Assembly: GCF_019024325.1 (NCBI RefSeq)
Contig: NZ_JAFNJS010000004.1
Span: 496,001-560,000 of the forward strand
Source: Falsiroseomonas tokyonensis
Lineage (GTDB): Bacteria > Pseudomonadota > Alphaproteobacteria > Acetobacterales > Acetobacteraceae
Reading direction: 5' to 3'
Length of the DNA: 64,000 nt
In this document: positions 24,469 through 33,093 of the stretch, piece by piece
Position numbering within the stretch: the first letter of the stretch is position 1
Layout: the number at the start of each line of letters is the position of its first letter
Program-made: the position numbers and the translations under genes
The notes under the pieces: model-generated
The model's input: only the letters and a program-made list of their open reading frames with translations
What the model was told of the DNA's origin: nothing
Databases searched by the model: none

Positions 24469-26031
24469 ATGCGCAAGACCCTGCTGGCCGCCACCTTCCT
24501 GGCCTTCGCCGCCTCGGGCGGAATGGCGCAGACGCTGAGCATCGGCGTCGGCGGTGCCTTCACCTCGATGGATCCGCACTACCACACGCTGACGCCCAAC
24601 AATGCGCTGAACAAGCACATCTTCGACCGGCTGGTCGGCACGGACGAGGATTTCCGCCTGCGCCCGGGCCTGGCGGAAAGCTGGACCTCGATCAGCCCAA
24701 CCGTCTGGGAATTCAAGCTGCGGCAGGGCGTCACCTGGCATGACGGCAAGCCCTTCACGGCCGAGGATATCGTCTCGACCTTCGCGCGCGTGCCGAATGT
24801 GCGCAACAGCCCGGGCAGCTTCACCATCTACACCCGCCAGGTGCAGCGGCTGGAGGTGGTGGATGCGCATACCATCCGCATGCACACCGCGGCGCCCAAC
24901 CCGCTGGTGCCGAACTGGATGAGCGGCATCTCCATCATCAGCGCGCAATTCGGCACGGATATCGACACCGCGGATTTCAACAATGGCCGCGCCGCCATCG
25001 GCACCGGCCCCTATCGCCTGGTCTCCTACAATCCGGGGACGGAGGCGGTGATGGAGCGCAACCCGAACTGGTGGGGCCCGGCGCAGCCCTGGGCGCGGGT
25101 GAACTACCGCATCATCGCCAACGACGCCTCCCGCATCGCGGCGCTGCGCGCCGGCGACGTGCAGGCTATCGACGCCGTCTCCACGCGCGACGTGCCGACG
25201 CTGCGCAGCGACAGCAATATCCGCATCGCCAGCCGCGCCGCGCTGCGCAACATCTACCTCTATCTCGACCATGAGCGCGACGATCCGCCGGGCCTTTCCG
25301 GTCCCAATGGCGAAAGGCTGGAGCGCAGCCCGCTGCGCGACAACCGCGTGCGCCAGGCGCTGTCCATCGCCATCAACCGCGATGCCATCGTCAGCCGCGT
25401 GATGGGTGGCTTCGCCTCCCCCTCCGGCCAGTTCCTCGCGGAAGGCGTGATGGGCCACGACCCGACGCTGAAGCCCGCCCCCTACGACCCGGCCCGCGCG
25501 CAGCAACTGCTGCTGGAAGCCGGCTACCCCAACGGCTTCCGCGCGCTGCTGGCCGGCCCCAACAACCGCTACGTGAACGACGAGCAGATCATCCAGGCGG
25601 TGGCGCAGATGTGGGCGCGCATCGGCGTGCGGGCGGATGTGCAGGCCATGCCGTCAAACGTCTATTTCAGCCGCTCCGCTCGCAATGAGTTCCCCATCGG
25701 CCTGTCCGGCTGGGGCACTGGCACGGGCGAGCCCGACAGCCCCATGGTCGGCCTGATCGCGACCCCCAACCGCGAGCGCGGCCGCGGCACTTCCAACCGC
25801 TCGCTCTATTCCAATCCGGAATTCGACGCGCTGCTGGAACGCGCGCTGACCACCATCGACGTGGCGCAGCGCGAGGAGCTGTACCGCCAGGCGACGCGCA
25901 TCGCCATGGCCGACCACGCCATCATCCCGCTGCACCACCAGGTGAATATCTGGGCCTCTCGCCGCAACATCGAGGTGATCGCGCGCAATGACGAGGAGAC
26001 CTATGCCATGTCGATGAAGCCGGCGAACTAA
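24469..26031 (+). CDS. Orphan ABC transporter substrate-binding protein (SBP_bac_5)
   Basis: A 520-residue peptide/nickel-type receptor. A Sec signal (MRKTLLAATFLAFAASGG, cleavage after GMAQ) is followed by the family motifs LAESWTSISPTVWEFKLRQGV and RQALSIAINRDAI. The ribosome site GGGGAGAG precedes the chosen ATG. No permease or ATPase gene follows: the next gene is convergent and overlaps by 4 bases. It may feed the peptide-type importer at 13353-18772 or permeases outside the window. Its divergence from the deaminase-type amidohydrolase suggests that it binds the substrate of that operon. Confidence 0.9.
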   Translation: MRKTLLAATFLAFAASGGMAQTLSIGVGGAFTSMDPHYHTLTPNNALNKHIFDRLVGTDEDFRLRPGLAESWTSISPTVWEFKLRQGVTWHDGKPFTAEDIVSTFARVPNVRNSPGSFTIYTRQVQRLEVVDAHTIRMHTAAPNPLVPNWMSGISIISAQFGTDIDTADFNNGRAAIGTGPYRLVSYNPGTEAVMERNPNWWGPAQPWARVNYRIIANDASRIAALRAGDVQAIDAVSTRDVPTLRSDSNIRIASRAALRNIYLYLDHERDDPPGLSGPNGERLERSPLRDNRVRQALSIAINRDAIVSRVMGGFASPSGQFLAEGVMGHDPTLKPAPYDPARAQQLLLEAGYPNGFRALLAGPNNRYVNDEQIIQAVAQMWARIGVRADVQAMPSNVYFSRSARNEFPIGLSGWGTGTGEPDSPMVGLIATPNRERGRGTSNRSLYSNPEFDALLERALTTIDVAQREELYRQATRIAMADHAIIPLHHQVNIWASRRNIEVIARNDEETYAMSMKPAN

Positions 26032-27476
26032 CCCACCACGGCCTCGGCCTCGATCTCCACGAGATAGGGGCCGACCAGACGGGCCACTTCCACCAGCGTA
26101 TTGGCCGGGCGCGCTTCCGCGAAAACCCGGCCATGCACGCGGCCCACGCCTTCCCAGTCCTGCGCGTCGCGCAGCCAGATGCGGGTCTGCACCACATCCT
26201 CCATCGCACCGCCCAGCGCCTCGATCGCCGCGGCGATCTTGTCGAGGATATAGACCGCCTGCCCCGCCGCATCGCCGGGGCAGACCACACTGCCATCGGT
26301 ATGCGTCGCGGTGGTGCCGCTGACCAGGATCCGGTCGCCGACGCGGACGGCGCGGCTATAGCCGCAATTCGTCTCCCACACGCTGCCGCTGTCGACGCGG
26401 CTTCGCCCCGGGCGGAATTCCGTGGCCATGAAGGCCTTGGGCAGGCTGTCCAGGTGGTGGCTGAGATCGCCGGAGGCGGTCAGGAAGGGCGGCTTGCGGT
26501 ATTCGTCGCCGCAATCGCCGGGGATCGGCCGCAGCGTCGCGAAGACCTGGTCGAGCCGCGCGTGATCCTCCGCATCCAGCGCGAAGCCGAACAGGCGCAG
26601 ATTGTCCGCGCGGTGCTCCGCCTCCGTCAGCCGCGCGCCCAAAATCACGGCGCCGACCGCGGGCTGCTCCAGCACCCATCGCGTCGCGACATTGCTGATG
26701 GAAACGCCATGCTTGCGCGCAATCTCCGCCACTGCGCGCAGCAGATGCTGGAAGGCATCCCAGCCGCCCAGTGCCTCGATGAAGCGGCGATACTTCATCT
26801 TGGACCAGTCGCTGATCCCGGCGGATTCCTCGCGCCCCAGCCAGCGCTCCGAGAGGAAGCCGCCGCCGAGCGTGCCATAGGCCAGCAGCTTCACGCCATG
26901 GGCGAGGCAGAAGGCGCTCATCGCCCCCGCCGCCCGCCTGTCGAGCAGCGAGAAGGAGAGCTGGTTGGTGATGACCGGAATGCCCTGCTTGACGGCGACG
27001 CGCAGATGGTCGGTATCAAAGTTCGTCACGCCGATATGGCGCAGCGCGCCTTCCGCCCGCATCGCCGCCAGCTCGCGCAGCGCATCGAGCCAGGCGGGGT
27101 GGCGGAAGGACCACCAGTGGAACTGCATGAGGTCGGGCACGCAGCCCAGCCGTTCCATCGAACGGCCGACACCCTCGCGCACCACCTCCCGCGTCATCGG
27201 CCCCGGCGTCGGCACCCATTTCGTGAAAACCTGGCCGGTGCCGTCGGCGTCGCGGAACCGCGAGAAGATCTGCTCGGCGCCGCCGTAGTGGTCGGCCATG
27301 TCGAAACTGTCGAAGCCCGCTTCGGCATAGTCCGCCATGGCGGCGGCCGCGGCGGCGTGGTCCAGCACGCGGCCGTCGCGTTCCTGGTCCGCCACCTGCC
27401 ACAGGCCGGTGACGATGCGGCTGGCCTCCAGCCCCGGGGCCAGCAGCACGCGGGGCGGGCGTGGACGGTGCGGCAT
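26028..27476 (-). CDS. Aldo/keto reductase fused to a RidA-like domain
   Basis: A 482-residue two-domain protein. Residues about 15-320 are an aldo/keto reductase with Asp/Tyr in SFDMADHYGG, Lys in VFTKWVP and His in MQFHWWSF. Residues about 350-482 are a YjgF/RidA domain (ILVSGTTATHTDG, then VEVARLVGPYLVEIEAEAV). In RidA enzymes the imine-hydrolysing Arg sits in PAR(S/T)xVEV; here that position is Asn (about 459, PANTLVEV), so imine deaminase activity is doubtful. It overlaps the upstream receptor gene by ATGA, so it belongs to the branched-chain-type receptor transcription unit. The fusion suggests handling of a keto or imine product formed from an amine. Confidence 0.88.
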   Translation of the reverse strand: MPHRPRPPRVLLAPGLEASRIVTGLWQVADQERDGRVLDHAAAAAAMADYAEAGFDSFDMADHYGGAEQIFSRFRDADGTGQVFTKWVPTPGPMTREVVREGVGRSMERLGCVPDLMQFHWWSFRHPAWLDALRELAAMRAEGALRHIGVTNFDTDHLRVAVKQGIPVITNQLSFSLLDRRAAGAMSAFCLAHGVKLLAYGTLGGGFLSERWLGREESAGISDWSKMKYRRFIEALGGWDAFQHLLRAVAEIARKHGVSISNVATRWVLEQPAVGAVILGARLTEAEHRADNLRLFGFALDAEDHARLDQVFATLRPIPGDCGDEYRKPPFLTASGDLSHHLDSLPKAFMATEFRPGRSRVDSGSVWETNCGYSRAVRVGDRILVSGTTATHTDGSVVCPGDAAGQAVYILDKIAAAIEALGGAMEDVVQTRIWLRDAQDWEGVGRVHGRVFAEARPANTLVEVARLVGPYLVEIEAEAVVG

Positions 27477-28759
27477 CAGCGCGGCGGCAGCTGGCGTTGC
27501 ACGGCCTGCACTTCGTCCACCGTCATCTGGCCGACGGTGACGATCTCGCCGTTCTGGATGCGCCACTTGCGGAAGGGGCCAGTGATATCGCCGTTCGCGT
27601 CGAATTCCACAGCGCCGATCACGCCGACATAGCGGATGGCGCGCCCGGCGCGCAGCTCGGCGAGGCCCCGTGCGAAGCCTTCTGGCCCCGCATGAATCTC
27701 GGTGCCGCCGGGCGCGGTCACGGCGCGGATCGCATCACGGATCGCCGCGGCCTCGAAGCTGCCCGCCTTGGCGATGGCCAGCCCCAGGATCGCCGCCGCA
27801 TCGAAGGCGCGGTCCGCCGCCGGCGCGCCCGCGCCGAAGCCGCCCGACATGGCGGGATAGGCGCGGGAAAAATACTCGGTGGAGGGCGTGGTGACGGTGC
27901 CGGAGGAGGTACCGAAAGCATTGTTCAGGAAGCGCGGCCCGACATCGCGGATGAAGTCGGCGCTGTTCATGCCGTCATTCAGCAGGAAGGTCGCGGGGCC
28001 GCCCTGCTGGATCCAGGTGCGGGCGATGGTGGTGCCATCGCCGGGATAGCTTACCAGGTACAGCGCCGGCGGATCGCCGCGCAGCGCATTGGTAACCTCC
28101 GGCGCGTAGCTCGCCTGGCCCTGGTTGTAGGGCGTGGCGGAGACGATGGTGCCGCCGAGCGCTACATAGGCGCGGCGGAACTCGTTCACCATGTTCACGC
28201 CGAAATCGTTGTTCACATGGATGATGGCCAGCCGCCGCAGCCCCTGGTCCATCGCGTAGCGCGCCGCCGCCGTGCCCTGCAGCGCGTCCGAGGTGATGGT
28301 GCGGAAGAACCAGCCGCGCGTCTGCCCCTCCACCGCCATGCGCGTCAGCGTGGGCGAGGAGGAGGCGGGCGAGATCTGCACCACGCCGGCCGGCCCCGTC
28401 ACGCTGGTGACGATGGGGATGGAGACGCTGCTGATGATGCCGCCGAGGATGGCCGGCACGCGCCGCAGATCCACAAGCTGCCGCGCCTGGTCCACCGCCA
28501 CGCTGCCCTGGGATTGCGCATCGCGCAGGTCGAAGGCCAGCCGGCAGCCGGCGATGCCCTGCGCGCCGGCGGCCGCGTTCAATTCGTTGAAGGCGAGCTC
28601 GACGGATTTCGCCGCCGCCTGGCCGAACCGCCCGGCCGGGCCGGTGAGCGAGACGACCATGCCGACATTGTGGGTGCAGGCGGGGGCCTGCGCCGCGGCG
28701 GGCGTGCCCCCCCAGGCGGCGGCGGCAAGGGCGGCGAGCGCCACGCGGCGGAGGGTCAT
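27476..28759 (-). CDS. Branched-chain amino acid-type ABC receptor (LivK-like)
   Basis: A 427-residue Peripla_BP_6 receptor with a Sec signal (MTLRRVALAALAAAAWGG, cleavage after PAAAQA). The N-terminal GMVVSLTGPAGRFGQ and the VAILGGIISSVSIPI-like pocket are family marks. It should capture an amino acid, amide or aromatic acid. The matching permease and ATPase genes (30699-34022) are 2 kb away on the other strand, separated by small genes and an aldo/keto reductase, so receptor and channel are made from divergent units. The ATG at 28759 has a GGGAG ribosome site. Confidence 0.88.
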   Translation of the reverse strand: MTLRRVALAALAAAAWGGTPAAAQAPACTHNVGMVVSLTGPAGRFGQAAAKSVELAFNELNAAAGAQGIAGCRLAFDLRDAQSQGSVAVDQARQLVDLRRVPAILGGIISSVSIPIVTSVTGPAGVVQISPASSSPTLTRMAVEGQTRGWFFRTITSDALQGTAAARYAMDQGLRRLAIIHVNNDFGVNMVNEFRRAYVALGGTIVSATPYNQGQASYAPEVTNALRGDPPALYLVSYPGDGTTIARTWIQQGGPATFLLNDGMNSADFIRDVGPRFLNNAFGTSSGTVTTPSTEYFSRAYPAMSGGFGAGAPAADRAFDAAAILGLAIAKAGSFEAAAIRDAIRAVTAPGGTEIHAGPEGFARGLAELRAGRAIRYVGVIGAVEFDANGDITGPFRKWRIQNGEIVTVGQMTVDEVQAVQRQLPPR

Positions 28760-28821
28760 TCCCGAATCTCCCATTCGTCTTGTGGCTGGAATGTCCTGAA
28801 GCCAGGGCCGGCTGTCCAGCA

Positions 28822-29232
28822 TCAAACCGGCGGCGTCACCCAGGTTTCCTGCACGAAGAGCCAGCGCGGCCCGGCCGGCGTCATCTGCAGCAGGGCCGCG
28901 GCGCGGCGGGCGGTTTCGCCGCCGCGCAGCCACTGCCGCTCGATGTAGTGCATCAGCACGAGGCCCGGCGCCTGGTGCAGCGGCGCGCCCTCCTCGACCG
29001 CGATGCGGAAGCCCTCGCCGCGGCTGCCCTTGGCGCGCAGCAGGAAGGACAGCGTGCCGGCGCGGTCCATCCGCGTGCCGCCGGGGCCGACCATGGTGAA
29101 GCCGGGCGCGAAAGCCTGCTCGAACCGGCTGAAATCGCCATGGCCGGGCGCGCCCAGCCAGCTTTCGAACAGCGCGTGCAGCGCCACCACTTCGGCCAGG
29201 CAGGCCTCGGCGTCAGTCACGGTTGAGGTCAT
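28822..29232 (-). CDS. NTF2-like (DUF4440/SnoaL-type) small protein
   Basis: A 136-residue protein with the NTF2-like pattern: an N-terminal helix pair (EVVALHALFESWLG), FAPGFTMVGPGGTRMDRAG, and a C-terminal strand RWLFVQETWV. Such cone-shaped folds bind small hydrophobic ligands and act as isomerases, dehydratases or unknown helpers. It overlaps the aldo/keto reductase gene upstream by 20 bases and precedes the receptor gene by 62. No catalytic residues can be assigned. Confidence 0.7.
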   Translation of the reverse strand: MTSTVTDAEACLAEVVALHALFESWLGAPGHGDFSRFEQAFAPGFTMVGPGGTRMDRAGTLSFLLRAKGSRGEGFRIAVEEGAPLHQAPGLVLMHYIERQWLRGGETARRAAALLQMTPAGPRWLFVQETWVTPPV

Positions 29233-30250
29233 ATTTCATGATCCGCCCATGCGGCCCGTCCCGGTCGCGTTCCAGCGTATAGGTATCGCCCGCCGGCCCC
29301 GGCGCCTGCGCCAGCACAGCCTCCAGCGCCGCGACATCCGCTGCATCCAGCGCGAAGCGGAAGACGGTGAGATTGTCCGCCAGGTGTTCCGCGTAGCGCG
29401 CGCCCACGATCGCGCCGGCGACATGCGGCTGGTCCAGCACCCAGCGCGTGGCGACGGCCGTGATCGAGACGCCATGCTTCCGCGCGATCGCCTCCATCGC
29501 GCGCAGCAGCGCCTGGAAGGCGTCCCAGCCGCCGAACTCCTCGATGATCAGCCTGTATTTCACCAGGCTTCGATTGGCGAGGGGTTCCGCCGGCGCCGGC
29601 TGGCCGAGCCAGCGGGCGGAGAGGAAGCCGCCCGCCACCGTGCCGTAGCACAGCAGTTTCATGCCGAGTTCGGCGCACAAACCGGACAGCGCCCCGGCCG
29701 GCCGCCGATCCAGCAGCGAATACTGCACCTGCATGGAGACCAGCGGCACGCCCGCCTCGATCATCGCGGAAGCATGCGGCGTGTCGAAGTTGGTGCCGGC
29801 CACATGCCGGATCTTGCCCTGCTGCCGCAGCCGGTCCAGGTGCTGCGCCGCGTCCACCCATCCGGGCGTCGCATAGTTCCACCAATGGAACTGCACCAGG
29901 TCCAGCCGATCGGTCCGCAGCCGTTGGAGCGACCGGTCGATGATACGCGTGACATAGGCGAGGTCCACGCGCGGCAGGTCCGACCAGTCCGGCACGAATT
30001 TGGTGTGCACCTGCATGCCCGCGCGTTCGGCCGACGAGAGGGTCGCGCGAAAGTCGCCGATCATCTCCTCGACGCCGGTGTAGATATCCGCGCAGTCAAA
30101 GGTGGTGACGCCCGCCTCGACGAAGGCGCGCATCTCCGCAATCGCGCGATCCCTGGCAATGTCGCCATGGCCACCCGCCAGCTGCCAGCCGCCGCGCAGG
30201 ATGCGGGAGATGGCATAGCCCGGCGCGAGCTCGAACCGCTCCACGCTCAT
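29213..30250 (-). CDS. Aldo/keto reductase
   Basis: A 345-residue aldo/keto reductase closely similar in key blocks to the reductase half of the fusion at 26028-27476: both share QFHWW, RxxAGA, and KHGVSI. The tetrad is Asp/Tyr in TFDCADIYTG, Lys in VHTKFVPDW and His in VQFHWWNY. The ATG at 30250 overlaps the stop of a TIGR04076-like gene (ATGA). The pair of related reductases in one divergent unit with an ABC receptor suggests successive reductions in one pathway; substrate unknown. Confidence 0.9.
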   Translation of the reverse strand: MSVERFELAPGYAISRILRGGWQLAGGHGDIARDRAIAEMRAFVEAGVTTFDCADIYTGVEEMIGDFRATLSSAERAGMQVHTKFVPDWSDLPRVDLAYVTRIIDRSLQRLRTDRLDLVQFHWWNYATPGWVDAAQHLDRLRQQGKIRHVAGTNFDTPHASAMIEAGVPLVSMQVQYSLLDRRPAGALSGLCAELGMKLLCYGTVAGGFLSARWLGQPAPAEPLANRSLVKYRLIIEEFGGWDAFQALLRAMEAIARKHGVSITAVATRWVLDQPHVAGAIVGARYAEHLADNLTVFRFALDAADVAALEAVLAQAPGPAGDTYTLERDRDGPHGRIMKYDLNRD

Positions 30251-30582
30251 GGCGCCGGCACAGCGGTGGTCTCGCCATGGCGGAAGCGGCGCAGCGCCGT
30301 GCGGGTGATGCGGAAGCGGGAGGGGCAGTTGGGATCGGGGCAGGCCACCTCCGCATCCGTGCTCATCCAGTCCTGCGGATGCGTCGGCCGCTGCTTGGCC
30401 GGCAGCAGGGGCAGCAGGGCGGCGAGGGAATACATGGAAAAGCCCTGGCCCGGCGGCATGTGCAGCATCTCGCCCCGCACCTCGAAATGGTCGCCCGGCA
30501 CGGCGCCGCACCACAGCTTCGCCCCGGGCGGGGCCACCACCTCGACCCGCAGGTCCCACAATTCGAAAACGTCCGACTCCAT
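30247..30582 (-). CDS. TIGR04076 family small protein
   Basis: A 111-residue protein matching the pattern of the TIGR04076 family: an N-terminal VEVVAPPG strand, GDHFEVRG, PPGQGFSMYSLAALLPLLPA, and CPDPNCPSRFRI near the end, with Cys residues that could bind a metal. Function is unknown; relatives frequently accompany aldo/keto reductases, and here it is translationally coupled to one. It heads the minus-strand unit that runs to 26028. A ribosome site GGGGGTGG precedes the ATG at 30582. Confidence 0.75.
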   Translation of the reverse strand: MESDVFELWDLRVEVVAPPGAKLWCGAVPGDHFEVRGEMLHMPPGQGFSMYSLAALLPLLPAKQRPTHPQDWMSTDAEVACPDPNCPSRFRITRTALRRFRHGETTAVPAP

Positions 30583-30698
30583 CGCCGCGCCACCCCCAGG
30601 CCCCCCATATCAGGCGGAAGATGACAAAGCTGCAAGACGGGCCTTGACCGGGGCGCGGCCGGACGTTTCATGGCCGGTGGATCGGGGATGGCCGCGGG

Positions 30699-31448
30699 AT
30701 GCTGGTGGCGGAGGGGGTTTCCAAAAGTTTTGGCGGGCCGCCGGTGGTGCAGGACGTGTCCTTCACCCTGACCCGCGGCGCCATCACCGGGCTGATCGGC
30801 CCGAACGGCGCCGGCAAGACCACCCTGTTCAACTGCCTGGCCGGCAGCCTGAAGCCCAGCGCCGGCCGCATCACCCTGGACGGCGTCCGCATCGACGGCC
30901 TGCGCCCCGACCAGGTTTTCGGCCACGGCCTGGCGCGGACCTTCCAGATCCCAAAGCCCTTCCCGGCGATGACGGTGCTGGAGAATGTGATGCTGGCGCC
31001 GCCGGGCCAGCTCGGCGAGCGCTTCTGGACCAATTGGCTGCGCCCCGGCGCCGTGGCGGCGGAGGAACGGCGCATCCGCGACCGGGCGCGGCACTGGCTG
31101 GATTTCGTCGGCCTCACGCGGCTGGCGCAGGAACCGGCGCGGGTCCTGTCGGGCGGCCAGCGCAAGCTGCTGGAACTGGCCCGCGTGCTGGTGGCCGAAC
31201 CGCGCCTGATCCTGCTGGACGAACCCGGCGCCGGCGTCGCGCCGCCGCTGCTCGAAACCATCATGGAGAAGATCGAGGTGCTGAACGCCCAGGGCACCAG
31301 CTTCCTCATCATCGAGCACAATATGGAGCTGGTCACGCGCCTCTGCCGCCCCGTGCTGGTGCTGGCGCAGGGCCGCCTGCTGCTGGAAGGCGCGCCGGAG
31401 GAGGTGAAGCGCGACCCCCGCGTGATCGAAGCCTATCTCGGCGCATGA
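30699..31448 (+). CDS. Branched-chain-type ABC transporter ATPase (LivG-like)
   Basis: A 249-residue ATPase with Walker A GPNGAGKTT, Q-loop ARTFQIPKPF, signature LSGGQRKLLELAR, Walker B RLILLDEPGAGV and the switch His in IIEHNME. The longer loop after the Q-loop is typical of LivG. It starts a four-gene plus-strand operon encoding both ATPases and both permeases; the receptor is encoded on the opposite strand at 27476-28759. The 116-base gap to the divergent TIGR04076-like gene must contain both promoters, but I see no convincing hexamers. Confidence 0.92.
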   Translation: MLVAEGVSKSFGGPPVVQDVSFTLTRGAITGLIGPNGAGKTTLFNCLAGSLKPSAGRITLDGVRIDGLRPDQVFGHGLARTFQIPKPFPAMTVLENVMLAPPGQLGERFWTNWLRPGAVAAEERRIRDRARHWLDFVGLTRLAQEPARVLSGGQRKLLELARVLVAEPRLILLDEPGAGVAPPLLETIMEKIEVLNAQGTSFLIIEHNMELVTRLCRPVLVLAQGRLLLEGAPEEVKRDPRVIEAYLGA

Positions 31449-32170
31449 CCCCGGCCTTGGAACTTTCCTCCATTGAGGGCGGCTATGAGCCAGGCCTGCC
31501 CATCCTGCGCGGCGCCTCGCTGGCCGTGGCGCCGGGCGAGATCGTGGCGCTGCTCGGCCCCAATGGCGCCGGCAAGTCCACGCTGGTGAAGGCGGCGGCA
31601 GGGCTGGTGCCGATCTGGTCCGGCCAGGTTTTTCTCAACGGCCGCGACATCACCCGCACCCCCGCGCATCGCATGGTGCAGGAAGGCCTCGGCTTCGTGC
31701 CGCAGACCGAGAACATCTTTGCCAATCTATCCGTGCTGGAAAACCTGCAACTCGCCGCTGCCCTGGTGCCGAAGGACCGGCGCGGGGAACTGTCAAAAAT
31801 GTTCGCGCTGTTTCCGGATCTGGAGCGGCTGCGAAAGCTGCCGGCCGGGCGGCTCTCCGGGGGCCAGCGGCAGATGCTCGCCGTGGCGCGCGCGCTGGTC
31901 GCCTCGCCCAGCGTGCTGATGCTGGACGAACCCTCGGCCGGGCTGTCGCCGAAGCTAATCGGCGTAGTCTTCGAGCGGTTGCAGGCGGTGCGCGAGGCCG
32001 GCGTCACCATCCTGCTGGTGGAGCAGAATGTGAAGGCGGCGCTGGCCATCGCCGACCGGGCCGCGGTGCTGGTGGAGGGGCGCGAGAGGCTGGTCGGCGC
32101 GGCCGCCGATCTCGCGCAGGACCCACGCCTGGCGGGGCTGTATCTCGGTGCGGGGTTGGAGGCCGCGTGA
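31445..32170 (+). CDS. Branched-chain-type ABC transporter ATPase (LivF-like)
   Basis: A 241-residue ATPase with Walker A GPNGAGKST, the VPQTENIFANLSVLENL Q-loop, signature LSGGQRQML, Walker B VLMLDEPSAGLSP and the LivF-type LLVEQNVK in place of a THD switch segment, as usual for LivF. Its ATG overlaps the livG-like stop by 4 bases. Confidence 0.92.
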   Translation: MTPALELSSIEGGYEPGLPILRGASLAVAPGEIVALLGPNGAGKSTLVKAAAGLVPIWSGQVFLNGRDITRTPAHRMVQEGLGFVPQTENIFANLSVLENLQLAAALVPKDRRGELSKMFALFPDLERLRKLPAGRLSGGQRQMLAVARALVASPSVLMLDEPSAGLSPKLIGVVFERLQAVREAGVTILLVEQNVKAALAIADRAAVLVEGRERLVGAAADLAQDPRLAGLYLGAGLEAA

Positions 32171-33093
32171 TGCTGCAATTGCTGGCGGATGGGCTGGTGG
32201 TGGGATCCGTCATCGCGCTCGGCGCGGTCGGGCTGACGCTGACCTATTCCATCCTGCGCTTCGCCAATTTCGGCCAGGGCGAGTTCCTGACCTGGGGCGC
32301 CTATCTCGCCGTGACGGCGCTTGGCTTCGTCGTGGCGGTGACGGGCGGCGGCGTGATGCAGCCGATCGGGCCCTTCTCCTTCGGCTGGGAACTGCTGGTG
32401 GCCATGGTCATCGCGGCCGCGCTGACGGCGGGGCTGGCGCTGTTGGTCGACTGGCTGCTGTTCCAGCGGCTGCGCGCGCGGGGTGCGGCCATCACGCTGG
32501 TGATCGCGAGCTTCGGCGCCGCGCTGGCGCTGCGCAACCTGCTGCAGTTCCTCTACGGCACGCTGCCCGAATACTACACGCGGGAAATCCAGATCGCGAT
32601 CCGGCTGGTGCCGCGCGATGTGCTCGGCGGACTGCGCATCACGCCGGACCAGCTGCTGGTCATCGGCATGACGGGCGCGGTGGTGCTCGGCCTGCATCTG
32701 CTGCTGACGCGCACCACGCTCGGCCGCGCCATGCGCGCCACGGCGATGAACCCGGCGCTAGCCCGCGTGGCCGGCGTGGATGTGGCGGCGGTGATCCGCG
32801 CCACCTGGATCATCGGCGCGGCGCTGGCGGCAGTGGCCGGCGTGTTTGCCGGGCTGGTCGGGCAGATCCGCCCGGGCCTCGGCTTCGAATTGCTGCTGCC
32901 GCTATTTGCCGCAGCCATCCTCGGCGGTATCGGCAGCGTCTGGGGAGCCGTGCTCGGCGGCTTCATCGTCGGCCTGGCTGAGAGTTTCTCCGTGCCGATC
33001 TTCGGCGCCGAATACCGTGCCGCCACCGCCTTCCTGGTGCTGATCGCCATCCTGCTGCTGCGGCCGAATGGGCTGTTCGGGGAGAAGCCCTGA
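32170..33093 (+). CDS. Branched-chain-type ABC transporter permease (LivH-like)
   Basis: A 307-residue inner-membrane permease. It begins MLQLLADGLVVGSVIALGAVGL and has FANFGQGEFLTWGAY, which is the LivH family signature, followed by eight or so helices and a conserved cytosolic segment GRAMRATAMNPALARVAGVD that contacts the ATPase. The start is ATG at 32170 in a TGATG junction; GTG one codon earlier is also possible. It pairs with the LivM-like protein. Confidence 0.92.
   Translation: MLQLLADGLVVGSVIALGAVGLTLTYSILRFANFGQGEFLTWGAYLAVTALGFVVAVTGGGVMQPIGPFSFGWELLVAMVIAAALTAGLALLVDWLLFQRLRARGAAITLVIASFGAALALRNLLQFLYGTLPEYYTREIQIAIRLVPRDVLGGLRITPDQLLVIGMTGAVVLGLHLLLTRTTLGRAMRATAMNPALARVAGVDVAAVIRATWIIGAALAAVAGVFAGLVGQIRPGLGFELLLPLFAAAILGGIGSVWGAVLGGFIVGLAESFSVPIFGAEYRAATAFLVLIAILLLRPNGLFGEKP

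Noticed and set aside
29003-31444. Long plus-strand frame that would extend the LivF-like ATPase by about 800 codons
   Set aside because: The extension runs over the antisense strand of the aldo/keto reductase and out of frame over LivG; the ATPase proper starts at 31445 in an ATGA overlap.
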